A DNA stretch of 64,000 nt from Desulfonatronovibrio hydrogenovorans DSM 9292 (GCF_000686525.1 NZ_JMKT01000008.1:558001-622000), one strand, 5' to 3'. Shown: positions 44,095-54,254, numbered from the stretch's first letter. Notes: generated by a model not told the origin, from the letters alone. Numbers and translations: made by a program.

Positions 44095-45237
44095 ATGAAA
44101 AAGATATTGGCTGGACTTATTGTAGCGTTGCTTTGTTTTTCTGCTGGCCAGGCTTTTGCCGGGGAGTCCATCAGAATCGGAGCAGTCGTTTCCGTTACCG
44201 GAGCTGCGTCTTTTCTGGGTGAACCAGAGCGTAACACCCTGATCATGCTTGAGGATCAGATAAATGCTTCAGGAGGGATCCTGGGCAAGAAGCTGGAAAT
44301 AATTATTTATGATGATGAAACCGAGGTGAACAAGGCTGTTCTGGCTGCTGACCGGCTCATCCGCAGGGATAGAGTTCAGGCCGGAATCGGGGGGACTACC
44401 TCTGGAAACACCCTGGCCATCATGAACAACTTTGCCCGGGCCGGAGTCCCGCTGGTGTCCATGGCAGCTGCCGAAAGGATAGTCAATCCCATCAATCCCT
44501 GGATATTCAAGACCCCCCAGTCGGACCGCCACGCAGTTACAAGGATCTTGAAACATGCTAGAGAGCAGGGGCATGAGCGTATCGCCATTATCACTGTGTC
44601 CGACGGTTTTGGTCAGGCCGGTCGGGAAGTGTTGAGGGAGCTGGTCCCGGAGATGGGCTTCACCCTGGTTGCTGATGAGATTTTTGGTCCCAGGGATACG
44701 GATATGACTTCCCAGCTGACCCGGATCAGAAATCAGAGTCCCGATGCTGTGATCTGCTGGGGAACCAATCCAGGGCCGGCGGTCATAGCCCGCAACAGGC
44801 AGCAGCTCAGGCTTGATGTCCCCCTGTACATGAGCCACGGAGTCGCTTCCAGAAGATTCATCGAGCTGGCCGGCAGTTCTGCCGAAGGTCTGCTTCTTCC
44901 ATTGGGAAGGCTTTCAGTGGCTGAGCAGATTCCTGAAGATCATCCCCAAAAGGAACTTCTGACCAATTACATTAATGATTATGAATCCAGGTTCAATGCC
45001 CCGGTATCATCTTTTGGAGGATACGCCTGGGATGCCTTGATGCTCATTAAGGAGGCTATAGAAATGGGACAGTCAGCCGAACCCAGGGATATACGGGACA
45101 ACCTGGAAAAAATTCAGGGATTTGTCGGAACCGGTGGGATATTCAACCTGTCTCCCCAGGATCATAATGGCCTTGATGAATCATCTTTTGTCATGGCCGA
45201 GATACGGGACCAGGACTGGATAATCGTATCAGAGTGA
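44095..45237 (+). CDS. livK: ABC-importer substrate-binding protein, Leu/Ile/Val-type
   Basis: 380 residues with a clear signal peptide (MKKILAGLIVALLCFSAGQAFA). Periplasmic-binding fold type I, LivK class: IRIGAVVSVTGAASFLGEPERN, IINASGG-like (INASGGILGKKLEIIIYDDE), and GQAGREVLRELV. The specificity could be a branched-chain amino acid or an aromatic acid. GGGGAAAGAG ribosome site. First gene of a five-gene importer operon that leads into an acyl-CoA ligase gene. Confidence 0.92.
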   Translation: MKKILAGLIVALLCFSAGQAFAGESIRIGAVVSVTGAASFLGEPERNTLIMLEDQINASGGILGKKLEIIIYDDETEVNKAVLAADRLIRRDRVQAGIGGTTSGNTLAIMNNFARAGVPLVSMAAAERIVNPINPWIFKTPQSDRHAVTRILKHAREQGHERIAIITVSDGFGQAGREVLRELVPEMGFTLVADEIFGPRDTDMTSQLTRIRNQSPDAVICWGTNPGPAVIARNRQQLRLDVPLYMSHGVASRRFIELAGSSAEGLLLPLGRLSVAEQIPEDHPQKELLTNYINDYESRFNAPVSSFGGYAWDALMLIKEAIEMGQSAEPRDIRDNLEKIQGFVGTGGIFNLSPQDHNGLDESSFVMAEIRDQDWIIVSE

Positions 45238-45284
45238 TTTCCAGGGCAGTTCACCCCTGAATACTTTTTACCCAATAAAAAAAC

Positions 45285-46166
45285 ATGGATCTAGGCAGTA
45301 TTCTTCAATATCTCATATCCGGCCTGACCGTTGGCAGTACTTATGGTCTGACTGCTCTGGGCTTCACCATTATTTTCAATGCCACCAGGGTCATAAATTT
45401 TGCCCAGGGCGAGTTCGTCATGATGGGCGGAATGCTTGCGGTTTTTTTCATGGCCTCTCTGGAAGTTGGCCTGTTCCCGGCCATTTTTCTGGCTGTGGCC
45501 TGCACCACCCTGACCGGAGTACTTATGGAGAGGCTGGCCATTCGGCCGGTCCAGGGAGCCAACGTCATCAATATCATCATCATCACCATCGGGGTATCCA
45601 TCTTTATCCGGGGGGTGGTGATGATTTTTCTGGGCAAGGACACCTTTGTTCTGCCGCCGTTCTTTGGAACTGAGGCCATTGAGTTTCTGGGGGCAGCTGT
45701 AATTCCTCAGAGCATATGGATTCTGCTCATTACCATGTTCGTTCTGGCCGGGCTCAGGTTCTTTTTCAATAATACCATTTTCGGCAAAGCCATGCTTGCC
45801 TGTTCCTTTGAACAGAAGGCTGCCCATCTGGTGGGGATAAGCGTGGACAGGATGGTCATGATTTCATTTGCTATTTCCGCCCTGGTGGGCTCCATCGGAG
45901 GTGTGATTCTGACGCCCGTAACCCTTACTTCCTATGACGTTGGCATCCTGCTTGGACTTAAAGGTTTTGCCGCCTGCATTCTTGGAGGACTGGGCAACCC
46001 CTTTGGTGCTGCAGCCGGTGGATTGATCATCGGAGTACTGGAATCCTTTGGAGCCGGGTTTATCTCTTCGGCCTTCAAGGATGCCTTTGCCTTCATCATT
46101 TTGCTGGTCATTCTCTTTGTCAAACCCTCGGGCATTTTCGGCCGGGCCGAGATTGAGAGGGTCTAG
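45285..46166 (+). CDS. livH: ABC-importer permease, LivH type
   Basis: 293 residues with about eight membrane helices. LivH features: GSTYGLTALGFTIIFNATRVINFAQGEFVMMGG and the EAA-like cytoplasmic loop near GISVDRMVMISFAISALVG. Translation starts at ATG 45285 with a poor ribosome site (AT-rich). Confidence 0.94.
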   Translation: MDLGSILQYLISGLTVGSTYGLTALGFTIIFNATRVINFAQGEFVMMGGMLAVFFMASLEVGLFPAIFLAVACTTLTGVLMERLAIRPVQGANVINIIIITIGVSIFIRGVVMIFLGKDTFVLPPFFGTEAIEFLGAAVIPQSIWILLITMFVLAGLRFFFNNTIFGKAMLACSFEQKAAHLVGISVDRMVMISFAISALVGSIGGVILTPVTLTSYDVGILLGLKGFAACILGGLGNPFGAAAGGLIIGVLESFGAGFISSAFKDAFAFIILLVILFVKPSGIFGRAEIERV

Positions 46167-46168
46167 CC

Positions 46169-47140
46169 ATGGAAGGCAGGAAGAGTCTTATCTCCCTTGT
46201 TTTATTCATGGTCATCACCTATGGCTTTCCCTGGGTCCTGACCAATGACTATTACCTGAGCATTCTGATTCTGTCCGGAATTACGGCCATTGGAGTGGTG
46301 GGCCTGAACCTCCTGCTCGGTTTTGCCGGACAGATATCAATAGGCCATGCTGCATTTTTCGGAATATCAGCATATACTTCAGCAATCTTGACCACAAATT
46401 ACGGATTTCCGGTTCTGGCCGGGGTTGTCTGCGGTGTTCTCCTGGCATCGACCATCGCCCTTATCATTGGTATCCCGGCGCTGAAGCTTAAAGCCCTGTC
46501 TCTGGCCATGGCCACCCTGGGCTTCGGGCTGATTGTGTATATTGTGCTGAACGAAACCATTACCCTGACCGGTGGCCCGTCCGGGTTCGTGGGCATCCCC
46601 AGGTTCAATGCCTTTGGATATGATTTTTACTCGGACCTGGCCTATTACTACCTGGTTGCAGGCGTTCTCACCATGGTCATCATTATTTCGCTGAACGTCA
46701 TTAACTCCAGGGCCGGCCGGGCCCTCAAAGCCATTCACTCCAGTGAAAAGGCTGCTCAGGTCATGGGAGTCAATGTTCAGAGATACAAGTTGTTTGTATT
46801 TGTTCTGTCCGCAGTGTTCGCCGCTGTGGCCGGGGGGCTCTATGCCCATTATCTCAGTTTTGTCGCTCCTTCTTCCTTTGACTTTCACTTTTCCATCAAG
46901 ATGATCGTCATGGCGGTGCTGGGGGGGATGTCCAGTGTCTGGGGCGGGGTGATCGGGGCTCTGTTTCTGACTTCCATGCCGGAGTTTCTGCGCATGTACG
47001 AGGAACTGGAAACCATTCTTTACGGCCTGATCCTGATTTTGTGCATGATGTTCATGCCCCATGGCCTGGTGGGCGGCATGAGCAGATTAGCGGGTTATAT
47101 GTCTGGAAAACTGTTTCGAGGTGGGGTGAAAGATGAATAA
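46169..47140 (+). CDS. livM: ABC-importer permease, LivM type
   Basis: 323 residues with about ten membrane helices. LivM features: GLNLLLGFAGQISIGHAAFFGISAYTSAIL, PALKLKALSLAMATLGFG and INSRAGRALKAIHSSEKAAQVMGVNV. Two bases after livH; overlaps livG by 8 bases. Confidence 0.94.
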   Translation: MEGRKSLISLVLFMVITYGFPWVLTNDYYLSILILSGITAIGVVGLNLLLGFAGQISIGHAAFFGISAYTSAILTTNYGFPVLAGVVCGVLLASTIALIIGIPALKLKALSLAMATLGFGLIVYIVLNETITLTGGPSGFVGIPRFNAFGYDFYSDLAYYYLVAGVLTMVIIISLNVINSRAGRALKAIHSSEKAAQVMGVNVQRYKLFVFVLSAVFAAVAGGLYAHYLSFVAPSSFDFHFSIKMIVMAVLGGMSSVWGGVIGALFLTSMPEFLRMYEELETILYGLILILCMMFMPHGLVGGMSRLAGYMSGKLFRGGVKDE

Positions 47141-47909
47141 TGATTCCACCTTGCTTTGGTGCGAGGAAATATATGTCCGTTTCGGCGGGGTAATGGCCCT
47201 GGCCGGAGTCAATTTCCAGGCAGCCAGAGGAACTATTTCAGCCCTGATCGGCCCCAACGGTGCAGGCAAGACAACCCTGCTCAACGTGATCTCCGGAATG
47301 GTGGACCAGACCGAGGGGCGGATTTTTTTCGGGACCAGCGACTTATCAAGTGTCCCAGCCCATGCCAGGTCCATGGCCGGAATGGTCAGAACTTTCCAGA
47401 ACCTGGAAATTTTTGCTCATATGACGGTTTTGGAAAACGTCATGACCGGGGCTCATAACCTCTACAGCTACTCCATGCTGGACGGCATATTCAAGACCCC
47501 AAAATATTTTGCCATGGAAAGGAAGTGCCGGGATGCAGCCATGGAAAAGCTCGAATTTGTCGGGCTGGAGAACGAAGCTGATCTGCCTGCCCAGGATCTG
47601 CCCTATGGCAAGCAGAGACTTCTTGAACTGGCCAGGGCCGTATGCGGTGAGCCGGAGCTTGTTCTGCTTGATGAACCGGCAGCAGGACTCAACCCCAAGG
47701 AAACCAGTGCGCTGGCTGAGATCATTGCTTCCATCAAGGAGAAGCTGGGCATCACCATAGTCCTGGTGGAGCATGATATGGATCTGGTCATGAGCATCAG
47801 CGACCAGATCACGGTCCTTAATTTCGGGCAGGTTATTGCAAAGGGGACTTCCAGGGACATTCAGAGTGATCCCGAAGTGATCAGGGCGTATCTGGGCAGC
47901 GAAGAATAA
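47133..47909 (+). CDS. livG: ABC-importer ATPase, LivG type
   Basis: 258 residues. Walker A GPNGAGKTTLLNVISG, the Q loop (MVRTFQNLEIF), a signature of LPYGKQRLLELARAV form, Walker B LVLLDEPAAGLNP and the H loop (VEHDMDLVM). Energises the LivHM permease. Confidence 0.95.
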   Translation: MNNDSTLLWCEEIYVRFGGVMALAGVNFQAARGTISALIGPNGAGKTTLLNVISGMVDQTEGRIFFGTSDLSSVPAHARSMAGMVRTFQNLEIFAHMTVLENVMTGAHNLYSYSMLDGIFKTPKYFAMERKCRDAAMEKLEFVGLENEADLPAQDLPYGKQRLLELARAVCGEPELVLLDEPAAGLNPKETSALAEIIASIKEKLGITIVLVEHDMDLVMSISDQITVLNFGQVIAKGTSRDIQSDPEVIRAYLGSEE

Positions 47910-48003
47910 GGCCATTTCAGGGGATTAACCGTGGGAGCATGGGGTGTCCGGTGGTGACAGCGAGCTGTACTTTCACAAGAATTTGAGGTCCGGAAAGAAA
48001 AGT

Positions 48004-48738
48004 ATGCTGGTTTTAAAGAATATAGATGTTTTTTACGGAAGCGTGCATGCAGTCAAGAAAGTTTCCATGCACGTTAACCAGGGGGAGATCGTGGCCCTGA
48101 TCGGGGGTAACGGTGCTGGCAAGACTACTCTTCTGAGTACGATATCCGGACTGATCAGAGCCAGAAGCGGACAGATCATCTTCAATGGCCGGGAGATTAA
48201 TAAGAGCAAGCCTGACAGGATCGTCAGGGCAGGTATTTCTCAGGTTCCTGAAAGAAGACTTGTCTTCAAACCCCTGTCAGTGGAGGACAATCTTGTCCTG
48301 GGTTCATATCACCGCTATCGCCCTGGCCGGGTCTCGACTATCATGCAGGAGGTGGAGGAGATTTATGCCATGTTTCCGGTACTGGGTGAGCGGCGCAGTC
48401 AAGCAGCCGGGACCCTGTCCGGAGGAGAACAGCAGATGCTGGCCATTGGCCGGGCCCTGATGGCCAAGCCGGAACTGCTCCTCCTGGATGAACCCGGCAT
48501 GGGGCTTGCCCCGGCTGTATCCCAGATGATTTTCAGGCATGTTGCCAAGCTCAGGGACGAGTTGGGGGTCACTGTGCTTCTTGTGGAGCAGAATGCCAGG
48601 AGTGCCCTGAAGATCTCTGACAGGGGCTATGTCCTTGAAACCGGCCGGGTCATTGTTCAGGGAACTTCCAGAGAACTTGCCCAGAATAACGACGTTCAGA
48701 GGGCTTATCTGGGAAGAGAAGCCAAAGACCGGGACTAA
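48004..48738 (+). CDS. livF: ABC-importer ATPase, LivF type
   Basis: 244 residues from the ATG at 48004 (GGAAAGAAA ribosome site); a 20-codon upstream extension has no homology. Walker A GGNGAGKTTLLSTISG, signature LSGGEQQMLAIGRALM, Walker B LLLLDEPGMGLAP and LLVEQNAR. Typical short LivF. Confidence 0.95.
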   Translation: MLVLKNIDVFYGSVHAVKKVSMHVNQGEIVALIGGNGAGKTTLLSTISGLIRARSGQIIFNGREINKSKPDRIVRAGISQVPERRLVFKPLSVEDNLVLGSYHRYRPGRVSTIMQEVEEIYAMFPVLGERRSQAAGTLSGGEQQMLAIGRALMAKPELLLLDEPGMGLAPAVSQMIFRHVAKLRDELGVTVLLVEQNARSALKISDRGYVLETGRVIVQGTSRELAQNNDVQRAYLGREAKDRD

Positions 48739-48797
48739 AGAGACATTGAGAAGCTGTTTCAGAAATAAAAGCCAATTGTCTTTAAGGGGGATTTCCC

Positions 48798-50093
48798 ATG
48801 TATTTTGATCCGAAGTATGAATGCATGAATCGCGAGGATCTCGACCAGCTCAAGCTGGAAAGACTCCAGGCAGCATTGACCAGGATATCCAAGAATGTGC
48901 CGTTCTATCGGAAAAAATTTGAAGAACTGGGCATTGACCCCTATGATTTTGACTCCCTCAACGATGTGTCCAGGCTTCCTCTGACCACCAAGTCTGATCT
49001 GGCAGGCCATGCCCCTTACGGACTTTTTGCTGTCCCCTTGAGGGAAGTGGTCAGGCTGCACGGTACCTACGGCCTGAAGGGAAAATCAGTTGTGGTTGGT
49101 TACACCATCAACGATATCCACCGCTGGTCCGGTCTGGCCGCCAGGGTACTCATGGCCGCTGGAGTAACCAAGGACGATGTGATCCAGGTGGCTTTCAACT
49201 ATGGACTGTCCACCAGTGGATTCGGAATTCATTACGGAGCCGAGGAAATGGGAGCAGCAGTGGTCCCGGCTTCCAGTGGAAACGTGAACCGCCAGATCAG
49301 TATTATCCAGGATTATAACGTGACCACCCTGGTCTGCATTCCCAGCTATGCCCTTTATCTTGCGGATCGTCTTGAGGAACTGGGGATAAACATCAATGCC
49401 CTGGCCCTGCGGACCGGCCTCTTTGGAGAAGAGGCCTGGTCTGAAAAAACAAGAGCAGAAATTCAGGACAGACTGAAGATCACCGCAGTGGACAGCTATG
49501 GTCTGAGCGAGGTCATGGGGCCGGGTATTGCCGGAGAATGTCTGGAAAGAAACGGGATGCACATAAATGAGGACCATTTTCTGGCTGAAGTCATAGATCC
49601 CAGGACTCTGGAGCCGGTGCTTCCGGGACAGACCGGAGAGCTGGTCATTACCACCCTGACCAAGGAAGCCCTGCCCCTGGTCCGGTTCAGGACAGGGGAC
49701 CTGACCAGGCTTATCCATGATCCCTGCCCGTGCGGAAGGACTTTTGTCCGGATGCAGCGTATCCAGGGGCGATGTGACGACATGCTTATCATCCAGGGAA
49801 TCAATGTTTTTCCGGAACAGGTCAGCCTTATCCTGTCTGAAACAGGGGACAGGATTCCAAACTACCAGATAGTTCTTGAGCGGGAGGGCCGGCTGGACAA
49901 GGCCACTGTGCTGGTGGAGGCTGATGTTCTGGTGCCGGATAAAATCAAGGAACAGCAGAGGTTCATTGAAAGGGTCAAGCAGCGCCTGGCCATGGACCTG
50001 GGTGTATTTTTTGAGGTCAGGCTGGTGGAACTCAAGAGCATGCAGTTTGAAGACGACCGAATCGTTCCAGTGGTTGACAAGAGGAAGTTTTAA
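48798..50093 (+). CDS. paaK: Phenylacetate-CoA ligase-type enzyme
   Basis: 431 residues, adenylate-forming enzyme of the PaaK family: YGLSTSGFGIHYGAEEMGAAVVP, DSYGLSEVMGPGIAGEC, ITTLTKEALPLVRFRTGDLT, the family cysteine pair in DPCPCGRTF, and DDMLIIQGINVFPEQV in the C-terminal cap. Expected to make aryl- or acyl-CoA from ATP, CoA and an aromatic acid such as phenylacetate or indoleacetate. It lies 60 bases after livF, so uptake and activation are probably linked. The phenylacetate specificity itself is not proven. Confidence 0.9.
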   Translation: MYFDPKYECMNREDLDQLKLERLQAALTRISKNVPFYRKKFEELGIDPYDFDSLNDVSRLPLTTKSDLAGHAPYGLFAVPLREVVRLHGTYGLKGKSVVVGYTINDIHRWSGLAARVLMAAGVTKDDVIQVAFNYGLSTSGFGIHYGAEEMGAAVVPASSGNVNRQISIIQDYNVTTLVCIPSYALYLADRLEELGININALALRTGLFGEEAWSEKTRAEIQDRLKITAVDSYGLSEVMGPGIAGECLERNGMHINEDHFLAEVIDPRTLEPVLPGQTGELVITTLTKEALPLVRFRTGDLTRLIHDPCPCGRTFVRMQRIQGRCDDMLIIQGINVFPEQVSLILSETGDRIPNYQIVLEREGRLDKATVLVEADVLVPDKIKEQQRFIERVKQRLAMDLGVFFEVRLVELKSMQFEDDRIVPVVDKRKF

Positions 50094-50098
50094 GCGGT

Positions 50099-51403
50099 TT
50101 GGTACAAAAAATCAGAGTCTTTACCAGAAGTCTGGGATGTCCCAAGAATCTGGTTGACACCGAGACCATCCTGGGCGGACTGGGGCAGGTTTATGAACCT
50201 GTGGAAGACATCTCCCGGTCTCAGGTGGTGCTCATCAATACCTGCGCATTCATCCGGCCTGCTGTGGAAGAGTCCCTGGACGTGATTTTTTCCACTCACC
50301 AGGAAATCAAAGAGTTGGAGAAGAGACCTCTTCTTGTGGTTACTGGCTGCCTGCCGGCCAGATACGGGCCGGGTCTTTCCCTGGAAATTCCTGAAGTGGA
50401 TGTATTTACAGGAATAAAGGATCAGGCAGAGCTGCCCGGACTGATCTTAAAAAAGCTGGGACTTCCCAGTGAGGGTTCCCGGTCCTGGAGAAAGGTCAGC
50501 ACGGCCCCAGGTTATGCTTACCTTAAAATCAGCGAAGGCTGTAATAACAGGTGCTCGTTTTGCACTATCCCGTCCATCCGGGGCAGGCATAAGTCCAGGC
50601 CCCTGGACGAGGTCATTGCTGAGGCCGGTCATCTCCTGGCCATGGGAGTCAGAGAGCTGATCGTGGTGGCCCAGGACAGTACAGCCTATGGCCGGGATCT
50701 GGGTTATAAACATGGCCTGGCTGAGCTGACAAAGGAGCTGTCAGGTCTGTCCGGACTTGACCGGCTGAGACTGATGTATCTCTACCCTTCCGGGCTCAGC
50801 CAGAAACTTCTGGAAAGCATGGCCCGGATCAGGGGACCCCTTGTTCCTTATTTTGACGTCCCCTTTCAGCATTCTCATCCGGATATTCTCAGAAAAATGG
50901 GCCGTCCGTTCAGGGAGGACCCTGAAATCATTATCCGGAGAATCCGCCAGATTTTTCCAGAGACAGCCATCAGGTCGACCCTGATCACCGGATACCCAGG
51001 TGAAAGCGAGGAACATTTTCAGCACCTGCTCTCTTTTGTCAAAAAAAACAGGCTGCAGCATCTGGGGGTCTTTCCCTATCACCCAGAGGAAGGGACCAGG
51101 GCGGCAGGATTTCCCGGTCAGATACCGGACCAGGTCAAGGCTAAAAGGGTGAAGAAGATCATGCTGACCCAGAAAAAAATCAGCAGGTCCCTGCTCAAGT
51201 CATTTGAGGGGCAGTATCTGGATGTCCTGGTGGATGAACCGCATGCTGAATGGCCGGGTCTTTACACCGGACGGACCTGGTTTCAGGCCCCGGAGGTGGA
51301 TGGAATCACCTATGTCAGCGGAGACGATGTCCGTCCGGGCAATGTAATCCGGGCAAAAATTCAGGAAACCAGGGATTATGACCTGGTTGCCCTGCAGGAT
51401 TGA
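50099..51403 (+). CDS. rimO: Ribosomal protein S12 methylthiotransferase
   Basis: 434 residues, radical-SAM methylthiotransferase acting on an Asp of S12. The N-terminal cluster cysteines appear in SLGCPKNLVDTE, NTCAFIRPA and TGCLPARY, the radical-SAM motif in CNNRCSFCTIPSIRGRHKSR, and a C-terminal TRAM domain. The only sensible start is a TTG at 50099, 6 bases past the paaK stop. Confidence 0.94.
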   Translation: MVQKIRVFTRSLGCPKNLVDTETILGGLGQVYEPVEDISRSQVVLINTCAFIRPAVEESLDVIFSTHQEIKELEKRPLLVVTGCLPARYGPGLSLEIPEVDVFTGIKDQAELPGLILKKLGLPSEGSRSWRKVSTAPGYAYLKISEGCNNRCSFCTIPSIRGRHKSRPLDEVIAEAGHLLAMGVRELIVVAQDSTAYGRDLGYKHGLAELTKELSGLSGLDRLRLMYLYPSGLSQKLLESMARIRGPLVPYFDVPFQHSHPDILRKMGRPFREDPEIIIRRIRQIFPETAIRSTLITGYPGESEEHFQHLLSFVKKNRLQHLGVFPYHPEEGTRAAGFPGQIPDQVKAKRVKKIMLTQKKISRSLLKSFEGQYLDVLVDEPHAEWPGLYTGRTWFQAPEVDGITYVSGDDVRPGNVIRAKIQETRDYDLVALQD

Positions 51404-51412
51404 CCAGCACCA

Positions 51413-51441
51413 GGCCTGGAAAATCCAGGATTTTCCAGGCC
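51413..51441. other. Hairpin after rimO
   Basis: Perfect 13-bp arms ggcctggaaaatc-cag-gattttccaggcc, ten bases after the rimO stop. It has no T-run, so it could be a Rho-dependent or mRNA-end stabilising structure. Confidence 0.55.
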
Positions 51442-51631
51442 ATGCAGCGGCTGCGGACAAACCAGGGCCTGTTTTCAGCTCCGGTGTTTCTGTCCTCTAA
51501 AAAAGGTCCAGATTCTTTTTTCTGATGCAGGACAACAGCATTAAATTTTTGAAATAACCATTATTCTTGTTGTCAATATGCCCAGTATCTGATACTTGTG
51601 CTCAAATTTATTTGTGTGTTAGGGGGTTTTT

Positions 51632-53380
51632 ATGCAAAACACAAACAACATGACCGATTCTCAAGAAAACTTGGACGCTGACCTGGATTTTGAATCCGCA
51701 CTGGAAGATTATCTTAATGCGGATTTTGGAGAGGTGCAGGAAGGCGGCATAGTGACCGGGGAAGTGGTCAAGGTTGAAAAAGATTACATCCTGGTGGATG
51801 TATGTTTCAAGTCCGAAGGTCAGATTTCTGTTTCCGAGTTTACCGACAGCGAAGGCAACGTTACTGTCAAGGAAGGGGACAAGATTGATGTCTTCGTGAC
51901 TCATAAAGATGAAAAGGAAGGGGTGATCACCCTTTCCAGGGAAAAGGCCAAAAGGGTCAAGCTCCTGGATGATCTGGAAGAAATCCTGGAAAACGAATCC
52001 ACCATCAAAGGCCGGATCGTCAAGAGGATCAAGGGCGGCTACAATGTTGATCTGGACGGTCTGGAAGCCTTTCTGCCCGGATCTCATGTAGATCTTCGTC
52101 CGGTTCCGGACATGGATGCCCTGGTGGGTCAGGAGTTCGACTTCAGGATCCTGAAAATCAACCGCAGACGCAGCAATGTTATTATTTCCCGCCGGGTCCT
52201 TCTGGAAGAAGAAAGGGAATCCATGCGCGAGGAGCTGCTCAATTCCATAGAAGAAGGCCAGACTGTCACCGGCAGGGTCAAGAATGTCACTGAATATGGT
52301 GTATTTGTTGATCTGGGCGGACTTGACGGTCTTTTGCATATTACGGACATGTCCTGGAAGAGGATCAGGCATCCCAAAGAGATGGTTCAGATCGGAGACG
52401 AGCTGGAACTCAAGGTCCTGGGTTTTGATCCTGAGGAGAAAAAGGTCTCTCTGGGTCTGAAGCAGCTTGTGGCCGATCCCTGGGAAGATATCCATACCAA
52501 ATACCCAGAAGGTGAAAAAATCACCGGTAAAGTCACCAACCTGGCAGACTACGGCGCTTTTGTAGAGCTGGGAGACGGGGTCGAGGGACTTGTGCATATC
52601 TCTGAAATGTCCTGGACCAGGAAACTCAGGCATCCATCCCAGATGGTCAAACCCGGCGACGAGGTTGATGTGGTCATCCTGGGCATTGATTCCGAACGCA
52701 AGCGCATCTCCCTGGGCATGAAGCAGGTCAATCCCAATCCTTGGGATGTGGTGGCAGAAAAATATCCTGAAGGAACCATTCTAGAAGCCCCCATCAAGAA
52801 TATCACTGAATTCGGTCTGTTCATCGGCATTGAGGACGGTATTGACGGCCTGATTCATGTTTCGGACATGTCCTGGACCAAAAAAGTCCGCCATCCTTCT
52901 GAAATGTTCAAAAACGGAGAACTGGTCCGGGCTAAGGTCCTGGTGGTGGACAAGGAAAACGAGAAATTCACCCTGGGTATCAAACAGCTTACTGACGATC
53001 CCTGGCTGGATGTTCCCAATCACTATCCAGTGGGTACCAATGTAACCGGGAAGATCACCAACATCACTGATTTCGGCTTGTTTGTTGAGGTGGAAGAGGG
53101 GATTGAGGGTCTTGTTCATGTGTCTGAAATGAGCCGCAAGAAGATCAAGAGCCCCAAGGAGTCCTTTGAAGAAGGCCAGGAGATTCAGGCCAAGGTCATC
53201 CATGTCAGTGCTGATGAAAGGCGTCTTGGTCTTTCCATCAAGCAGCAGCAGGAAGAAGAGGACAGAAAGAGGGGTGGTGAACAGCGGGCTAAAGCTGGTC
53301 CGGCTAGTGCCGGGAGCAATCTTGGCGATTTGATCAGGCAAAAGCTGGAAGCTGAGGATGGAGAAAACCAGTCAGAATAA
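51632..53380 (+). CDS. rpsA: 30S ribosomal protein S1
   Basis: 582 residues with six S1 RNA-binding repeats. Each repeat has the GxVxxIxxyGxFVdl..GveGLvHiSEMSW pattern; for example ITGKVTNLADYGAFVELGDG (~295) and ISEMSWTRK. Acidic N-terminus, C-terminal tail with Lys/Arg/Glu. It delivers mRNA to the small subunit. The 228 bases upstream hold the rimO hairpin and a loose TTGTCA/GATACT promoter-like pair (51570-51596, 15-base spacer). Confidence 0.96.
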   Translation: MQNTNNMTDSQENLDADLDFESALEDYLNADFGEVQEGGIVTGEVVKVEKDYILVDVCFKSEGQISVSEFTDSEGNVTVKEGDKIDVFVTHKDEKEGVITLSREKAKRVKLLDDLEEILENESTIKGRIVKRIKGGYNVDLDGLEAFLPGSHVDLRPVPDMDALVGQEFDFRILKINRRRSNVIISRRVLLEEERESMREELLNSIEEGQTVTGRVKNVTEYGVFVDLGGLDGLLHITDMSWKRIRHPKEMVQIGDELELKVLGFDPEEKKVSLGLKQLVADPWEDIHTKYPEGEKITGKVTNLADYGAFVELGDGVEGLVHISEMSWTRKLRHPSQMVKPGDEVDVVILGIDSERKRISLGMKQVNPNPWDVVAEKYPEGTILEAPIKNITEFGLFIGIEDGIDGLIHVSDMSWTKKVRHPSEMFKNGELVRAKVLVVDKENEKFTLGIKQLTDDPWLDVPNHYPVGTNVTGKITNITDFGLFVEVEEGIEGLVHVSEMSRKKIKSPKESFEEGQEIQAKVIHVSADERRLGLSIKQQQEEEDRKRGGEQRAKAGPASAGSNLGDLIRQKLEAEDGENQSE

Positions 53381-54254
53381 GTTCAGCCAGAGACATCCCC
53401 TGATCTTTGGTTTCATGTTGATAATAGCGGCTGTAGTCATCTTTATGATGGCTATGGCCGTTTTTAATTTTCTGTTCCTGGAAGACAGATCCCGGTTCAG
53501 AACTGGAGAAAAGATCGGAGTGGTCAATATCAGCGGACTGATCACCGACTCCAGGGAGATCGTGGACTGGATCAATGAGCTGAAAAGAAATGAATCGGTC
53601 AAAGGGGTTGTCCTGCGGATCAATTCCCCAGGCGGTGTGGTGGGTCCTTCCCAGGAAGTCTATGCAGCCGTGCAGGACCTGGCCCGGACCAGGACTGTAG
53701 TTGCCTCCATGGGAGCCATGGCTGCGTCGGGAGGGTATTATGTGGCCAGCCCGGCCCACCAGATTGTGGCCAACCCAGGGACCCTGACCGCCAGCATCGG
53801 GGTCAAGGCGACCCTGACCAATATGCAGGAACTGATGCGCAAGATCGGAATCCAGGATCAGGCCATTTACAGCGGTGAATTCAAAGATGCCGGTACAGTC
53901 ATGCGGCCCATGACCGACAGGGAAAAAGAATACTTCCAGGCTCTTATTGATGACATGCATGATCAGTTCGTTCAGGATGTGGCCCAGGGCCGGAACATGG
54001 CTCTGGAAGAAGTCATTGCCCTGGCTGATGGGCGGGCCATGACCGGAAGGCAGGCTTACCAGACCGGCTTAGTGGATGTCCTGGGCGGAATGAACGAGGC
54101 TTTGGAGCTGCTTCGGGAATTGACCGGGATAAAAGAGAGTGCCGGGCTGCTGGAGGGTCCTGTTCAAAAAGTTTCCCTTGTAAGAAGGATTCTGGGCGAG
54201 TTTTCCCTGACCCCTGACTTTGCCGGTCCCAGATGGATTTTTACTTATGAATAG
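53358..54254 (+). CDS. sppA: Signal-peptide peptidase SppA (short form)
   Basis: 298 residues with one N-terminal membrane helix (~15-37). Serine-protease S49 core: LRINSPGGVVGPSQEVYAAV, and SMGAMAASGGYYVASPAHQI with the nucleophilic Ser, and IGVKATLTN. It degrades cleaved signal peptides in the membrane. Start overlaps the rpsA stop by 23 bases. Confidence 0.92.
   Translation: MEKTSQNKFSQRHPLIFGFMLIIAAVVIFMMAMAVFNFLFLEDRSRFRTGEKIGVVNISGLITDSREIVDWINELKRNESVKGVVLRINSPGGVVGPSQEVYAAVQDLARTRTVVASMGAMAASGGYYVASPAHQIVANPGTLTASIGVKATLTNMQELMRKIGIQDQAIYSGEFKDAGTVMRPMTDREKEYFQALIDDMHDQFVQDVAQGRNMALEEVIALADGRAMTGRQAYQTGLVDVLGGMNEALELLRELTGIKESAGLLEGPVQKVSLVRRILGEFSLTPDFAGPRWIFTYE

Noticed and set aside
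51608-52633. 341-codon minus-strand frame inside rpsA
   Set aside because: Antisense shadow of the repeated S1 domains; its sequence simply mirrors their periodicity.
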